From Burkholderiales bacterium (GTDB lineage: Bacteria; Pseudomonadota; Gammaproteobacteria; Burkholderiales; Burkholderiaceae_C): DNA of 13,708 bases. Each line of letters opens with the position of its first letter. The stretch's first letter is position 1. The position numbers and the translations under genes are program-made. Of this stretch, positions 5,853 to 13,708 are shown one piece after another. Location: contig CANBSV010000072.1 of the NCBI GenBank assembly GCA_947372225.1, positions 1 to 13,708 on the forward strand. The letters run 5' to 3'. Under the pieces are notes generated by a model. That model had not been told where the DNA came from. It was given only the letters and a program-made list of their open reading frames with translations, and made no database searches.

Positions 5853-8435
5853 ATGGACGTGACCCGCATCCGGGCCTTGCGCGGCCCCAACCTCTGGAGC
5901 CGTCATACCGCCATCGAAGCGGTGGTGGCGTGTTCGGTGCCCGAGCGCGCCCTGTCGTTCATCACCGGCGTCGAAACCCGGGTGTGCAAGCTGTTTCCGG
6001 CGGTGGGTGCGCTGCTGGTGTCCAGCCAGCAGCAGCCGAAGTCGATCGCGCACCTGCTCGAATCGCTGGCGCTGACGCTGCAAGCGCAAGCCGGCTGCCC
6101 GGTGACCTACAGCCGCACCGCGGCCACGGTCGAGCCGGGTGTGTACCAGGTGGTCGTCGAATACAGCGAAGAAGAGGTTGGGCGCGAGGCTTTCGAACTG
6201 GCTCAAGCGCTGCTTCAGGCCGCCGTGGGCAACCATCCGTTTGACGTGGACGCCGCCATCGGTCGTTTGCGCGATACACATGAGGACGTGCGCCTCGGCC
6301 CGAGCACGGGTGCCATCGTGGATGCGGCGGCCGCACGCGGCATTCCCTACCGCCGCCTCACGCAAGGCAGTCTGGTGCAGTTTGGCTGGGGTTCACGCCA
6401 GCGCCGCATCCAGGCCGCCGAGGTCGATGTCACCAGCGCGGTGGCCGAGTCGATCGCGCAGGACAAGGACCTGACCAAGAAGCTGCTGCTGTCTGCGGGT
6501 GTGCCGGTGCCGTATGGGCGCCCCGTGAACAGCGTCGACGAGGCCTGGGCCGTGGCGCTCGAAATCGGGCTGCCGGTGGTGGTCAAGCCGCAAGACGGCA
6601 ATCAGGGCAAGGGCGTCACCGTCAACATCACCACCCGTGAGCAGCTCGACATGGCCTACCGCGTGGCAGCGGAGATCGGCGAGGTGATGGTCGAGCGATT
6701 CCTGCCGGGCAGCGATTACCGGCTGCTGGTGGTGGGCGACCGCATGGTGGCTGCGGCCCGGCGCGATCCACCGCAGGTGCTGGGCAACGGCGTGAACACC
6801 GTGCGCCAACTGGTCGACATGGTCAACGCCGATCCCAAGCGCGGTACGGGTCACTCGACCTCGCTGACCAAGATCCGCTTTGACGACATTGCCATCGCGC
6901 GCCTGGCCGAACAGGGCCTGGCACCCGAGTCGGTGCCGGAAAAGGGCCGCCGTGTCATCTTGCGCAACAACGCCAATCTGAGTACGGGCGGCTCGGCCAC
7001 CGATGTGACCGACAGCGTGCACCCTGACATGGCTGCGCGCGCGATCACCGCCGCGCAGACCATTGGCCTGCACATCTGCGGCGTCGATGTGGTGTGCGAA
7101 AGCGTGCTGCATCCGCTGGAGGACCAGGGCGGCGGCGTGGTCGAGGTCAACGCCGCACCGGGGTTGCGCATGCATCTGTCGCCCTCGTACGGCAAGGGCC
7201 GCCCGGTCGGCGAGGCCATGATCGAAAGCCTGTACCCGCACGGCGAGGATGGCCGCATTCCGGTGGTGGCCGTCACTGGTACCAACGGCAAGACCACCAC
7301 CGTGCGGCTGATCTCGCACCTGCTGTCGACCAGCGGACTGCGTGTGGGCATGACCAACACCGACGGCGTGTACGTCGAGGGCCGTCAGATCGACAGCGGC
7401 GATTGCAGCGGGCCGAAGAGCGCGCGCAACGTGCTGATGCACCCCGATGTGGACGCGGCCGTGTTCGAGACCGCGCGCGGCGGCGTGCTGCGCGAAGGGC
7501 TGGGTTTCGATCGCTGCCAGGTCGCGGTGGTCACCAATGTGGGCAGCGGCGATCACCTCGGTCTGAATTACGTCGCCACCGTTGAAGACCTCGCGTTGAT
7601 CAAGCGGGTGATCGTGCAAAACGTGTCGCCCATGGGCTTTGCGGTGCTCAACGCCACCGACCCGCACGTGGTGGCCATGGCTGCCAATTGCCCGGGCGAG
7701 GTGATCTACTTTGCCGCCGACCGCCAGCATCCGGTGATGGTGGCCCACCGTGCCCAGGGGCATCGCACGGTGTGCGTCGAAGGTGAATGGCTGGTGGCCG
7801 CACAGGGCGCGTGGCGCGAACGCATCGCATTGCGCGATGTGCCGCTGACGCGCAGCGGCGCGATCGGCTTCCAGATCGACAACGCGATGGCCGCCATGGC
7901 CGCTGCGTGGGGCGTGGGGCTGACCTGGGATGCCATCCGTCGCGGACTGGCCACCTTCTCGAGCGACACCGACAACGTGCCGGGCCGCTTCAACATCATG
8001 AACTTCCGTGGCGCCACGGTGATTGCCGATTACGGCCACAACCCCGACGCCATGCGCGCGCTGGTGGCGGCGGTCGAGGCGCTGCCGGCGCAGCGCCGTT
8101 GTGTGGTGATCAGCGGGGCGGGCGACCGGCGCGACGAGGACATCCGTGAGCAAACGCAGATCCTGGGCGGCTGTTTCGACGACGTGGTGTTGTTCCAGGA
8201 CGCCTGCCAGCGCGGCCGCGCCGATGGCGAGGTGATCCGCCTTTTGCGTGAAGGCCTTGCCGGGGCGAAACGCACGCGGCGTATCGACGAGATCCGCGGC
8301 GAGTTCGTGGCAATCGACCTGGCGCTCGACCGGCTTGAGGCGGGCGACTTGTGCCTGGTGCTTGTCGATCAGGTCGATGAGGCGCTGGCGCACCTCGCGC
8401 AGCGGGTGGCGAGCGCCGCCACGTCCGAGGCCTGA
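5853..8435 (+). CDS. cphA: Cyanophycin synthetase with intact Mur-ligase domain
   Basis: This 860-residue enzyme is predicted to make cyanophycin (multi-L-arginyl-poly-L-aspartate) from Asp, Arg and ATP in the cytoplasm. The N domain (1-147) starts with ALRGPNLW but is shortened, and its would-be HxxEH reads HLLES (67-71), so the primer-making site seems lost. The ATP-grasp domain (about 149-462) has GPST (149-152), Lys245, Arg290 and LSTGG (376-380), but NQGKG (250-254) where cyanobacterial enzymes have NHGRG. The Mur-ligase domain, which attaches Arg to the Asp side chain, looks complete: P-loop TGTNGKTTT with Lys480, TDG (503-505), ETARGGVLREGL (539-550), GDHLGL (566-571), VLNATDP (598-604), then the C-terminal lid with DYGHNP (726-731) and GDRRDEDI (757-764). 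Length is close to the usual CphA1 (about 870). It follows cphA' on the same strand and ends 11 bases from the convergent mtnP stop. No cyanophycinase gene is in the window. Confidence 0.95.
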   Translation: MDVTRIRALRGPNLWSRHTAIEAVVACSVPERALSFITGVETRVCKLFPAVGALLVSSQQQPKSIAHLLESLALTLQAQAGCPVTYSRTAATVEPGVYQVVVEYSEEEVGREAFELAQALLQAAVGNHPFDVDAAIGRLRDTHEDVRLGPSTGAIVDAAAARGIPYRRLTQGSLVQFGWGSRQRRIQAAEVDVTSAVAESIAQDKDLTKKLLLSAGVPVPYGRPVNSVDEAWAVALEIGLPVVVKPQDGNQGKGVTVNITTREQLDMAYRVAAEIGEVMVERFLPGSDYRLLVVGDRMVAAARRDPPQVLGNGVNTVRQLVDMVNADPKRGTGHSTSLTKIRFDDIAIARLAEQGLAPESVPEKGRRVILRNNANLSTGGSATDVTDSVHPDMAARAITAAQTIGLHICGVDVVCESVLHPLEDQGGGVVEVNAAPGLRMHLSPSYGKGRPVGEAMIESLYPHGEDGRIPVVAVTGTNGKTTTVRLISHLLSTSGLRVGMTNTDGVYVEGRQIDSGDCSGPKSARNVLMHPDVDAAVFETARGGVLREGLGFDRCQVAVVTNVGSGDHLGLNYVATVEDLALIKRVIVQNVSPMGFAVLNATDPHVVAMAANCPGEVIYFAADRQHPVMVAHRAQGHRTVCVEGEWLVAAQGAWRERIALRDVPLTRSGAIGFQIDNAMAAMAAAWGVGLTWDAIRRGLATFSSDTDNVPGRFNIMNFRGATVIADYGHNPDAMRALVAAVEALPAQRRCVVISGAGDRRDEDIREQTQILGGCFDDVVLFQDACQRGRADGEVIRLLREGLAGAKRTRRIDEIRGEFVAIDLALDRLEAGDLCLVLVDQVDEALAHLAQRVASAATSEA

Positions 8436-8446
8436 GCCCGGCGCTG

Positions 8447-9316
<870 letters not shown>

Positions 9317-9326
9317 GGACGTCCTT

Positions 9327-10298
9327 TCAGATCAGCGACAGTTGCTGCTCGGGTTCGAGGTGGGTCTTCAAGAACAAATCGTACAAGGCGGTGAACTCCT
9401 CGAGGCGCTCGAAGTAGGGGATCGCTCCAGTCGACATCACATCGAAGGTCCAGCGTGGCAGATGCGAATAAGCGTCCTTGTGGCGGTAGTCGATGAAGTC
9501 TCCGCGAACACCATGGACCATCCACACGGGCATCGTGAGTGACTGGTAGACACGGGTGATGTCGGCGCTGAACAGGAACGCGCTCACGAACCAGAGCACG
9601 GCCTGTTTGGCCCCTGCCTGCTGCGTGGTGATGACGTCGTAGTCCAGCAGGCCCTCATCGATCGAGGCGCTGCCCCAGGTTTTTTTCAGGAAGAAGCGAA
9701 TCACCGAGCGCCGGGTCAAGAAGCGGTAGATGGCATCACTCCAAAGCGGGCTGAAGAAGAACCTGCGAAGAGCGGCGATACCCCGGTTGCTGCCGCTCGG
9801 CCCCTCAAAGGGTGCACCGCGGTTGAACCCGGTCGGGCTGACCAGTGCGACGCTGCGGAAGTGCGACGGGACCTCCTGGGCGGCGCGAGCTGCATATTCG
9901 CTCGACAAAGACAGGCCCAGCACGTCGATGGGCGTGGGGCCGTGGTCGCGTTGGATGGCGGCCGTCATGGCATGCACCGCATCGGTCATCAGGCGAGGGA
10001 GGTAGGGGCGCTCGCTGCGCTCGGAAAAGCCGAATCCCGGCAGATCAAGTGCATACACCGGCCGACGGTGCTTGTAGTACTCAAAGAGCGGCCGGACCTC
10101 GTAGGCCGAGCCCGCCGCATTGATGCTGTGCAGGAGCAGCAGCGGGGTTTGATCGCCCAGCGCTGCCGGGTGATCCGCGCAGGGCCCCGCCGTGTAGTAC
10201 GAAAGCCGGCCGGCCAGGCTGTCCATCTCGATGCGATCGCCTGACAGCGCACCAGGCAGGACCGGATCGCGAGTGCCCTGGGCAGCTGTTGGTGTCAT
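9327..10298 (-). CDS. Alpha/beta-fold hydrolase with atypical catalytic triad
   Basis: From ATG 10298 the protein has 323 residues and no signal peptide. The fold is visible from LLLLHSINAAGSAYE (53-67, oxyanion-loop region with HSIN in place of the usual HG), LDLPGFGFSERSERPY (84-99) and the nucleophile elbow VLGLSLSSE (126-134, Ser130, with Ser132 in place of the usual second Gly). A cap region at about 155-245 contains several aromatic/basic helices. The VHGVRGDFID segment (261-270) supplies the acid candidate Asp267. The usual catalytic His near the C-terminus is not seen: the expected GH(L/F)P motif reads GAIPYFE (291-297). Substrate is unknown; the protein may be a non-catalytic or unconventional hydrolase. 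The frame remains open further upstream to 10556, but that part overlaps the preceding esterase gene in another frame, so 10298 is preferred. It lies 37 bases after the esterase stop and 10 bases before mtnP, an operon-like arrangement. Confidence 0.82.
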   Translation of the reverse strand: MTPTAAQGTRDPVLPGALSGDRIEMDSLAGRLSYYTAGPCADHPAALGDQTPLLLLHSINAAGSAYEVRPLFEYYKHRRPVYALDLPGFGFSERSERPYLPRLMTDAVHAMTAAIQRDHGPTPIDVLGLSLSSEYAARAAQEVPSHFRSVALVSPTGFNRGAPFEGPSGSNRGIAALRRFFFSPLWSDAIYRFLTRRSVIRFFLKKTWGSASIDEGLLDYDVITTQQAGAKQAVLWFVSAFLFSADITRVYQSLTMPVWMVHGVRGDFIDYRHKDAYSHLPRWTFDVMSTGAIPYFERLEEFTALYDLFLKTHLEPEQQLSLI

Positions 10299-10335
10299 GG
10301 CAGCGTGATCCAAGTGCGTGGTTCGGTGCGCGCTG

Positions 10336-11490
10336 TCACCGGCTGTTTCGCCTCTCGGGCTGTACGTGGCTGCTGAAGAACCGCCACATCTCGCGCGAAG
10401 CGTCGGGTCCACTCGGATCGGTGTACGAGCCTTGCTCGCGACCGCCTGACCACGCATGGCCGGCGCCGTGCACCAGCCAGTGCTCTGCCTGCGCCGCGGC
10501 GCCTTCGGTGCCGGGGTGTGTGATCCGTGTGTAATTCCGCCCTTGTTCAGACACACCCTGTTCGATCAGCGGCGCCGGGGTGGGGCTGGCCATCGTGGCG
10601 AGTTCACTGCGCCGCACGGCCACCTCGATGGTGCGCGCGCCGTTGTCCGGGTGAACGACGGTGTCGCTGTCGCCATGGAAGACGATCGTCGGTACCGGGT
10701 CGGCCACACCGCCACCCGCATCCGCCGCCTGGCCGTGCTTCATGGCCGACAACGCGGACATCAGGTCGTTGGCCGCCCCGCTGGCCAGCCCGGAGTGGAC
10801 ACCGACGGCCGCGTAAAGATCCGGGTAGGCCTGGCCCAACACGGCCGCCATCGCGCCGCCGGCCGACAGCCCTGCCACGTAGATGCGGCGTGCATCGAAG
10901 CCGTGCTCGGCCATCACGGCACGGGTCAGCCCTGCCAGCACGGCCGGCTCACCCTGGCCACGCTGCTGGTGGGCTTTTTCGAACCAGTTCCAGCAGCGTC
11001 CGGCGTTGGCGTCTTGAGACTGCGCCGGGTACAGCACCGCGAAGCCCTGTTCGCGAGCCAATTCGTTCATCCCCGTGCCTGCCGCGAAGTCTGCGGGGCC
11101 TTGCAAGCACCCGTGCAGCATCACGACCAAGGGGAGCGGCGCGGTGCGAGTGGTGGTTGCAGGCGGCAGGTACAACTCGTACTCGCGCGTCAGGCCGAGA
11201 TCCGTATGCCGGCCGGTGATCGTCAGGCCCAGGTGATCGGTTGTATGGATTGGGGCGATGACTGCCGGCCCCAACGCGCCAGCGTTCGGGGCTGGCGTTC
11301 GGTGTGGTGTCACCGACTGTTGCGAGGCCTGGCTCACCAGGCCCTCAACGACAGTTTCACGCACTGACGCAGGAGGCTCGGCGGGCTCGGCACCCAGCGA
11401 TTGCTGAATGAATTTGGCTGCCTGGCCCAGTCGCCCCGACTGAGTGAGACGGGACACTTCTTTCATCCAGCGCTGAAGCGAATCGGGCAT
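10336..11490 (-). CDS. PHB depolymerase-family esterase (LpqC-like)
   Basis: The 384-residue protein matches the PHB-depolymerase/feruloyl-esterase (LpqC-like) branch of alpha/beta hydrolases. Residues 1-35 (SLQRWMKEVSRLTQSGRLGQ...) form a soluble, helix-like segment and not a signal peptide, followed by a Pro/Ala-rich linker to about 85. The catalytic domain starts around 95 with LTREYELYLPP, then VVMLHGCLQGPADFA (122-136, oxyanion region), CWNWF (166-170), the lipase box AGLSAGGAMA (206-215, nucleophile Ser209), FHGDSDTVVHP (271-281, acid Asp276) and VHGAGHAWSGG (340-350, catalytic His345). The family hydrolyses short polyhydroxybutyrate chains or other esters; lack of a signal peptide points to intracellular or non-classical action, but the substrate is not certain. 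I chose ATG 11490 because the N-terminal helix begins there and a GAAAG ribosome-binding candidate lies just upstream. The same frame stays open far upstream, but that is antisense to htpG. It is the first gene of the probable minus-strand operon. Confidence 0.88.
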   Translation of the reverse strand: MPDSLQRWMKEVSRLTQSGRLGQAAKFIQQSLGAEPAEPPASVRETVVEGLVSQASQQSVTPHRTPAPNAGALGPAVIAPIHTTDHLGLTITGRHTDLGLTREYELYLPPATTTRTAPLPLVVMLHGCLQGPADFAAGTGMNELAREQGFAVLYPAQSQDANAGRCWNWFEKAHQQRGQGEPAVLAGLTRAVMAEHGFDARRIYVAGLSAGGAMAAVLGQAYPDLYAAVGVHSGLASGAANDLMSALSAMKHGQAADAGGGVADPVPTIVFHGDSDTVVHPDNGARTIEVAVRRSELATMASPTPAPLIEQGVSEQGRNYTRITHPGTEGAAAQAEHWLVHGAGHAWSGGREQGSYTDPSGPDASREMWRFFSSHVQPERRNSR

Positions 11491-11596
11491 GGTGTCTTTC
11501 TGGTGACGGATTCCGGTGGCGCGGCCTGACGCAGGTGCGCGATCACGGGTCCGGGATGAGCGATTGTGGCGAGCCCGGTACGCCGCCGTGTTGCTT

Positions 11597-11621
11597 TTTG
11601 CCGGCATGTGAGGCCGGCAAA
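11597..11621. repeat. 9-bp inverted repeat in the divergent esterase/htpG intergenic region
   Basis: TTTGCCGGC (11597-11605) is a perfect inverted copy of GCCGGCAAA (11613-11621) around a 7-base loop. T residues precede the stem on the plus strand and none follow it in either direction, so it is not an intrinsic terminator. It lies about 35 bases upstream of the htpG promoter -35 element and about 107 bases upstream of the esterase start. A dimeric repressor or activator operator, or a hairpin in the esterase leader, would fit; the ligand is unknown. Confidence 0.45.
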
Positions 11622-11655
11622 GCGATATCCATGCCGCAGTGCGCGCGGCGCAGAC

Positions 11656-11683
11656 CTTGAAGCGCGTGGACTTGACCCCAGAT
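11656..11683 (+). promoter_or_regulatory. Sigma-32 (RpoH) heat-shock promoter of htpG
   Basis: A -35 element CTTGAA (11656-11661, preceded by AC as in the extended consensus) is followed after 14 bases by CCCCAGAT (11676-11683). The known RpoH consensus is CTTGAA, a spacer of about 13-15 bases, then CCCCATNT, so the -10 has one mismatch. The transcription start would be near 11690, giving htpG a leader of about 70 bases. HtpG is a classical RpoH-regulon member, which agrees with this call. No separate sigma-70 promoter is evident. Confidence 0.82.
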
Positions 11684-11695
11684 TGCTTGGGAGTT

Positions 11696-11719
11696 GAAGC
11701 TTTCGCAACGCGAAGCTTC
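11696..11719 (+). promoter_or_regulatory. Stem-loop in the htpG 5' leader
   Basis: Directly after the predicted transcription start, GAAGCTTT (11696-11703) pairs with GAAGCTTC (11712-11719) through seven Watson-Crick pairs and one U-G. Two further C-G pairs form after one bulged C, leaving a CAA loop. The stem ends about 41 bases before the chosen start codon and no clear Shine-Dalgarno lies in it. A 5' stabilising stem is the simplest reading; an operator or a thermosensor is possible but not shown. Confidence 0.45.
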
Positions 11720-11760
11720 ACCGGTTCTTTGGCGAGCAACCCACGATTTTCAAAATGATC

Positions 11761-13641
11761 ATGAGCAAACAAACCCTTTCCTTCCAGGCCGAGGTGAAGC
11801 AGATCCTGCACCTCGTCACCCACTCGCTTTATTCGAACAAAGAGATCTTTTTGCGCGAGTTGGTCTCCAACGCTTCGGATGCCTGCGACAAGCTGCGCTT
11901 CGAGGCCATCAACCAGCCCGAGCTTTACGAAGACGCGCCCAACCTTGAGGTGCGACTGAGCTTCGACAAGGAGAACAAAACGCTGACGATTCGCGACAAC
12001 GGCATCGGCATGAGCGCCGAAGAGGCCGTCGCCAATTTGGGCACCATCGCCAAGAGCGGCACGCGCGAGTTCATGGCCAAGCTCGAGGGCGACCAGAAGA
12101 AGGACGCCCAGTTGATCGGACAGTTCGGCGTGGGCTTTTACAGCGGCTTCATCGTGGCCGATCGCATCACCGTCGAAACGCGGCGGGCCGGCGCGAAGCC
12201 CGAAGAAGGCGTGCGCTGGACTTCCGAAGGCACGGGTGATTTCGAGGTTGAAACCATCACCCGCCCCGAACGCGGCACCTCGATCATCTTGTACCTGCGC
12301 GAGGGCGAGGATGAGTTCCTGAGTGGCTGGAAGCTCAAGTCGATCGTGAGCAAGTACTCTGACCACGTGTCGCTGCCCATCCTGATGCAAAAGGAAGAGT
12401 GGGACGCCGAGCAAAGCAAGCAGGTCACCCGCGACGAATGGGCGCCCGTCAACAAGGCCGCTGCCCTGTGGACCCGCAGCAAGAGCGACATCACCGAAGA
12501 GCAGTACCAAGAGTTCTACAAGCAGATCAGCTACGACACGACCAACCCACTGGCCTACACGCACAACCGGGTTGAGGGGCGCAGCGAGTACACGCAGCTG
12601 CTCTACATCCCGGCCAAGGCGCCCTATGACCTGTGGAATCGCGACAAGCGCGGCGGTGTGAAGCTCTACGTCAAGCGTGTGTTCATCATGGACGACGCCG
12701 AGGCGCTGATGCCGGTGTACCTGCGCTTCGTCAAGGGCGTGATCGACAGCGCCGACCTGCCGCTCAACGTGAGCCGCGAGCTCCTGCAGGAAAGCCGTGA
12801 CGTCAAGGCGATCCGCGAGGGTTCAACCAAGCGTGTTCTGAGCATGCTCGAAGCGCTGGCCGACAGCGAAGACGAAGCCGACAAGGCCAAGTACGCATCG
12901 TTCTGGCGCGACTTCGGGCAATTGCTCAAGGAAGGCGTCGGCGAAGACCACGCCAACGTCGAGCGGCTGGCCAAGTTGCTGCGCTTTTCGAGCACGCACG
13001 CAGACGATGGCGTGTCGTTCGCCGACTATGTGTCTCGCATGAAGGAAGGCCAGGAGGCGATCTACTACATCACCGCCGACAGCCTGGCTGCTGCCAAGGG
13101 CAGCCCGCAGCTCGAGATCTACCGGCAAAAGGGCATCGAGGTGTTGCTGTTCACCGATCGTGTGGACGAGTGGATGCTCAGCCACCTGTCCGAGTTTGAT
13201 GGCCACACGCTGCAAAGCGTTGCCAAGGGTTCGGTTGACCTTGGCAAGTTGCAAGACGAGGAAGAAAAGAAGCAGGCCGAGCAGGTTGCGGAAACTTTCA
13301 AGCCAGTGCTTGATCGCCTGAAGGACGTGTTGAAAGGCCGCGCCAAGGACGTGCGAGTCACGACCCGCCTGGTCGACTCGCCCGCTTGTCTGGTGGTCGA
13401 AGAGGGTGACCTGAGCGGCCACCTCTCGCGTTTGCTCAAGCAGTCCGGTCAGGGGGCCCCAACGTCCACGCCTATCCTGGAGGTCAATGCCAAGCATCCT
13501 CTCGTGAGCAGCCTGGAATCGAGCGACCACTTCGACGATCTTGCGCACATCCTGTTCGACCAGGCCGCTTTGGCTGAGGGCGGCCAACTTGAAGATCCGG
13601 CGGCCTATGTGCGTCGGGTCAATGCGATGCTGGTCGGCTGA
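11761..13641 (+). CDS. htpG: Molecular chaperone HtpG (Hsp90)
   Basis: The 626-residue protein is a full-length bacterial Hsp90, a cytosolic ATP-dependent dimeric chaperone that remodels client proteins with the DnaK system. The N-terminal GHKL ATPase domain (1 to about 215) shows EVKQILHLVTHSLYSNKEIF (11-30), catalytic Glu33 and Asn37 in LRELVSNASDACDK, DNGIGM (79-84), GTIAKSGTREF (94-104) and the lid motif IGQFGVGFYSGF (119-130). The middle domain follows with the conserved DLPLNVSRELLQ segment, which carries the ATP-contacting Arg. The C-terminal dimerisation domain ends with HPLVSSLE and a short tail. There are two adjacent ATGs, at 11755 and 11761; I prefer 11761 because it gives the usual MSKQTLSFQ N-terminus, but 11755 cannot be excluded. 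No strong Shine-Dalgarno is seen before either. Transcription should be heat-inducible from the sigma-32 promoter upstream, and the gene looks monocistronic, with its own terminator. Confidence 0.97.
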   Translation: MSKQTLSFQAEVKQILHLVTHSLYSNKEIFLRELVSNASDACDKLRFEAINQPELYEDAPNLEVRLSFDKENKTLTIRDNGIGMSAEEAVANLGTIAKSGTREFMAKLEGDQKKDAQLIGQFGVGFYSGFIVADRITVETRRAGAKPEEGVRWTSEGTGDFEVETITRPERGTSIILYLREGEDEFLSGWKLKSIVSKYSDHVSLPILMQKEEWDAEQSKQVTRDEWAPVNKAAALWTRSKSDITEEQYQEFYKQISYDTTNPLAYTHNRVEGRSEYTQLLYIPAKAPYDLWNRDKRGGVKLYVKRVFIMDDAEALMPVYLRFVKGVIDSADLPLNVSRELLQESRDVKAIREGSTKRVLSMLEALADSEDEADKAKYASFWRDFGQLLKEGVGEDHANVERLAKLLRFSSTHADDGVSFADYVSRMKEGQEAIYYITADSLAAAKGSPQLEIYRQKGIEVLLFTDRVDEWMLSHLSEFDGHTLQSVAKGSVDLGKLQDEEEKKQAEQVAETFKPVLDRLKDVLKGRAKDVRVTTRLVDSPACLVVEEGDLSGHLSRLLKQSGQGAPTSTPILEVNAKHPLVSSLESSDHFDDLAHILFDQAALAEGGQLEDPAAYVRRVNAMLVG

Positions 13642-13676
13642 GGTGCAATCGATCTGATCGGGCCTTGCTCTCGATC

Positions 13677-13708
13677 GTGAAAAACCGGCCTTCAGGCCGG
13701 TTTTTCAC
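13677..13708. terminator. Rho-independent, bidirectional terminator after htpG
   Basis: A perfect 14-bp inverted repeat surrounds a TTCA loop: the left arm 13677-13690 ends ACCGGCC and the right arm 13695-13708 begins GGCCGGT and runs into five T. The matching A-run on the left arm lets it work in both directions. It begins 36 bases after the htpG stop, so it ends the htpG transcript and possibly that of a convergent gene beyond the window. Confidence 0.92.

Noticed and set aside
10299..10556. N-terminal extension of the alpha/beta hydrolase to 10556
   Set aside because: It would overlap the 3' end of the esterase gene, and the extra residues look like an out-of-frame translation with no domain character.
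11491..12564. Upstream extension of the esterase frame into the region opposite htpG
   Set aside because: The frame happens to stay open, but the extension is antisense to the HtpG ATPase domain and has no family similarity; the esterase begins well at 11490.

Overview
The window is GC-rich and densely coded. Its gene content (tandem cyanophycin synthetase genes, a PHB-depolymerase-family esterase, HtpG behind a sigma-32-type promoter) suggests a betaproteobacterium of the order Burkholderiales, probably Comamonadaceae-like. That placement is an inference from protein character, not from a database search. I see no tRNA, rRNA, CRISPR array, insertion sequence or prophage gene. No gene-free stretch exceeds about 270 bases.

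Layout: (1) 1-3350, plus strand: the 3' end of one hybrid sensor kinase gene (REC-HPt) overlaps by an ATGA junction the start of a complete soluble hybrid kinase (REC-PAS-HisKA-HATPase-REC-HPt). Neither has a visible DNA-binding output. (2) 3472-8435, plus strand: two adjacent cyanophycin synthetase paralogues. The first (cphA') keeps the N-domain HxxEH motif but has lost the Mur-ligase P-loop lysine and the whole C-terminal lid domain. The second (cphA) has an intact Mur-ligase half but has lost HxxEH and part of the N domain. Their ATP-grasp domains also differ in motifs at opposite places. (3) 8447-11490, minus strand: a probable three-gene operon, transcribed as PHB-depolymerase-family esterase, then alpha/beta-fold hydrolase, then mtnP (methylthioadenosine phosphorylase). 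It converges on cphA with an 11-base gap, and a palindrome spans the junction. (4) 11491-11760: a divergent intergenic region with a sigma-32-like promoter, a 5'-leader stem and a separate inverted repeat. (5) 11761-13641, plus strand: htpG (Hsp90), closed by a perfect 14-bp-stem terminator at the window edge.

The most interesting part is the cphA'/cphA pair. Cyanophycin synthetase makes the storage polymer multi-L-arginyl-poly-L-aspartate with separate active sites: ATP-grasp adds Asp, Mur ligase adds Arg, and in some enzymes an N-domain hydrolytic site makes primers. Here the intact sites look divided between two proteins, which suggests a two-component (possibly heteromeric) synthetase. 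Tandem cphA genes are known in betaproteobacteria, so the novelty would lie in this division of labour, not in the pairing itself.
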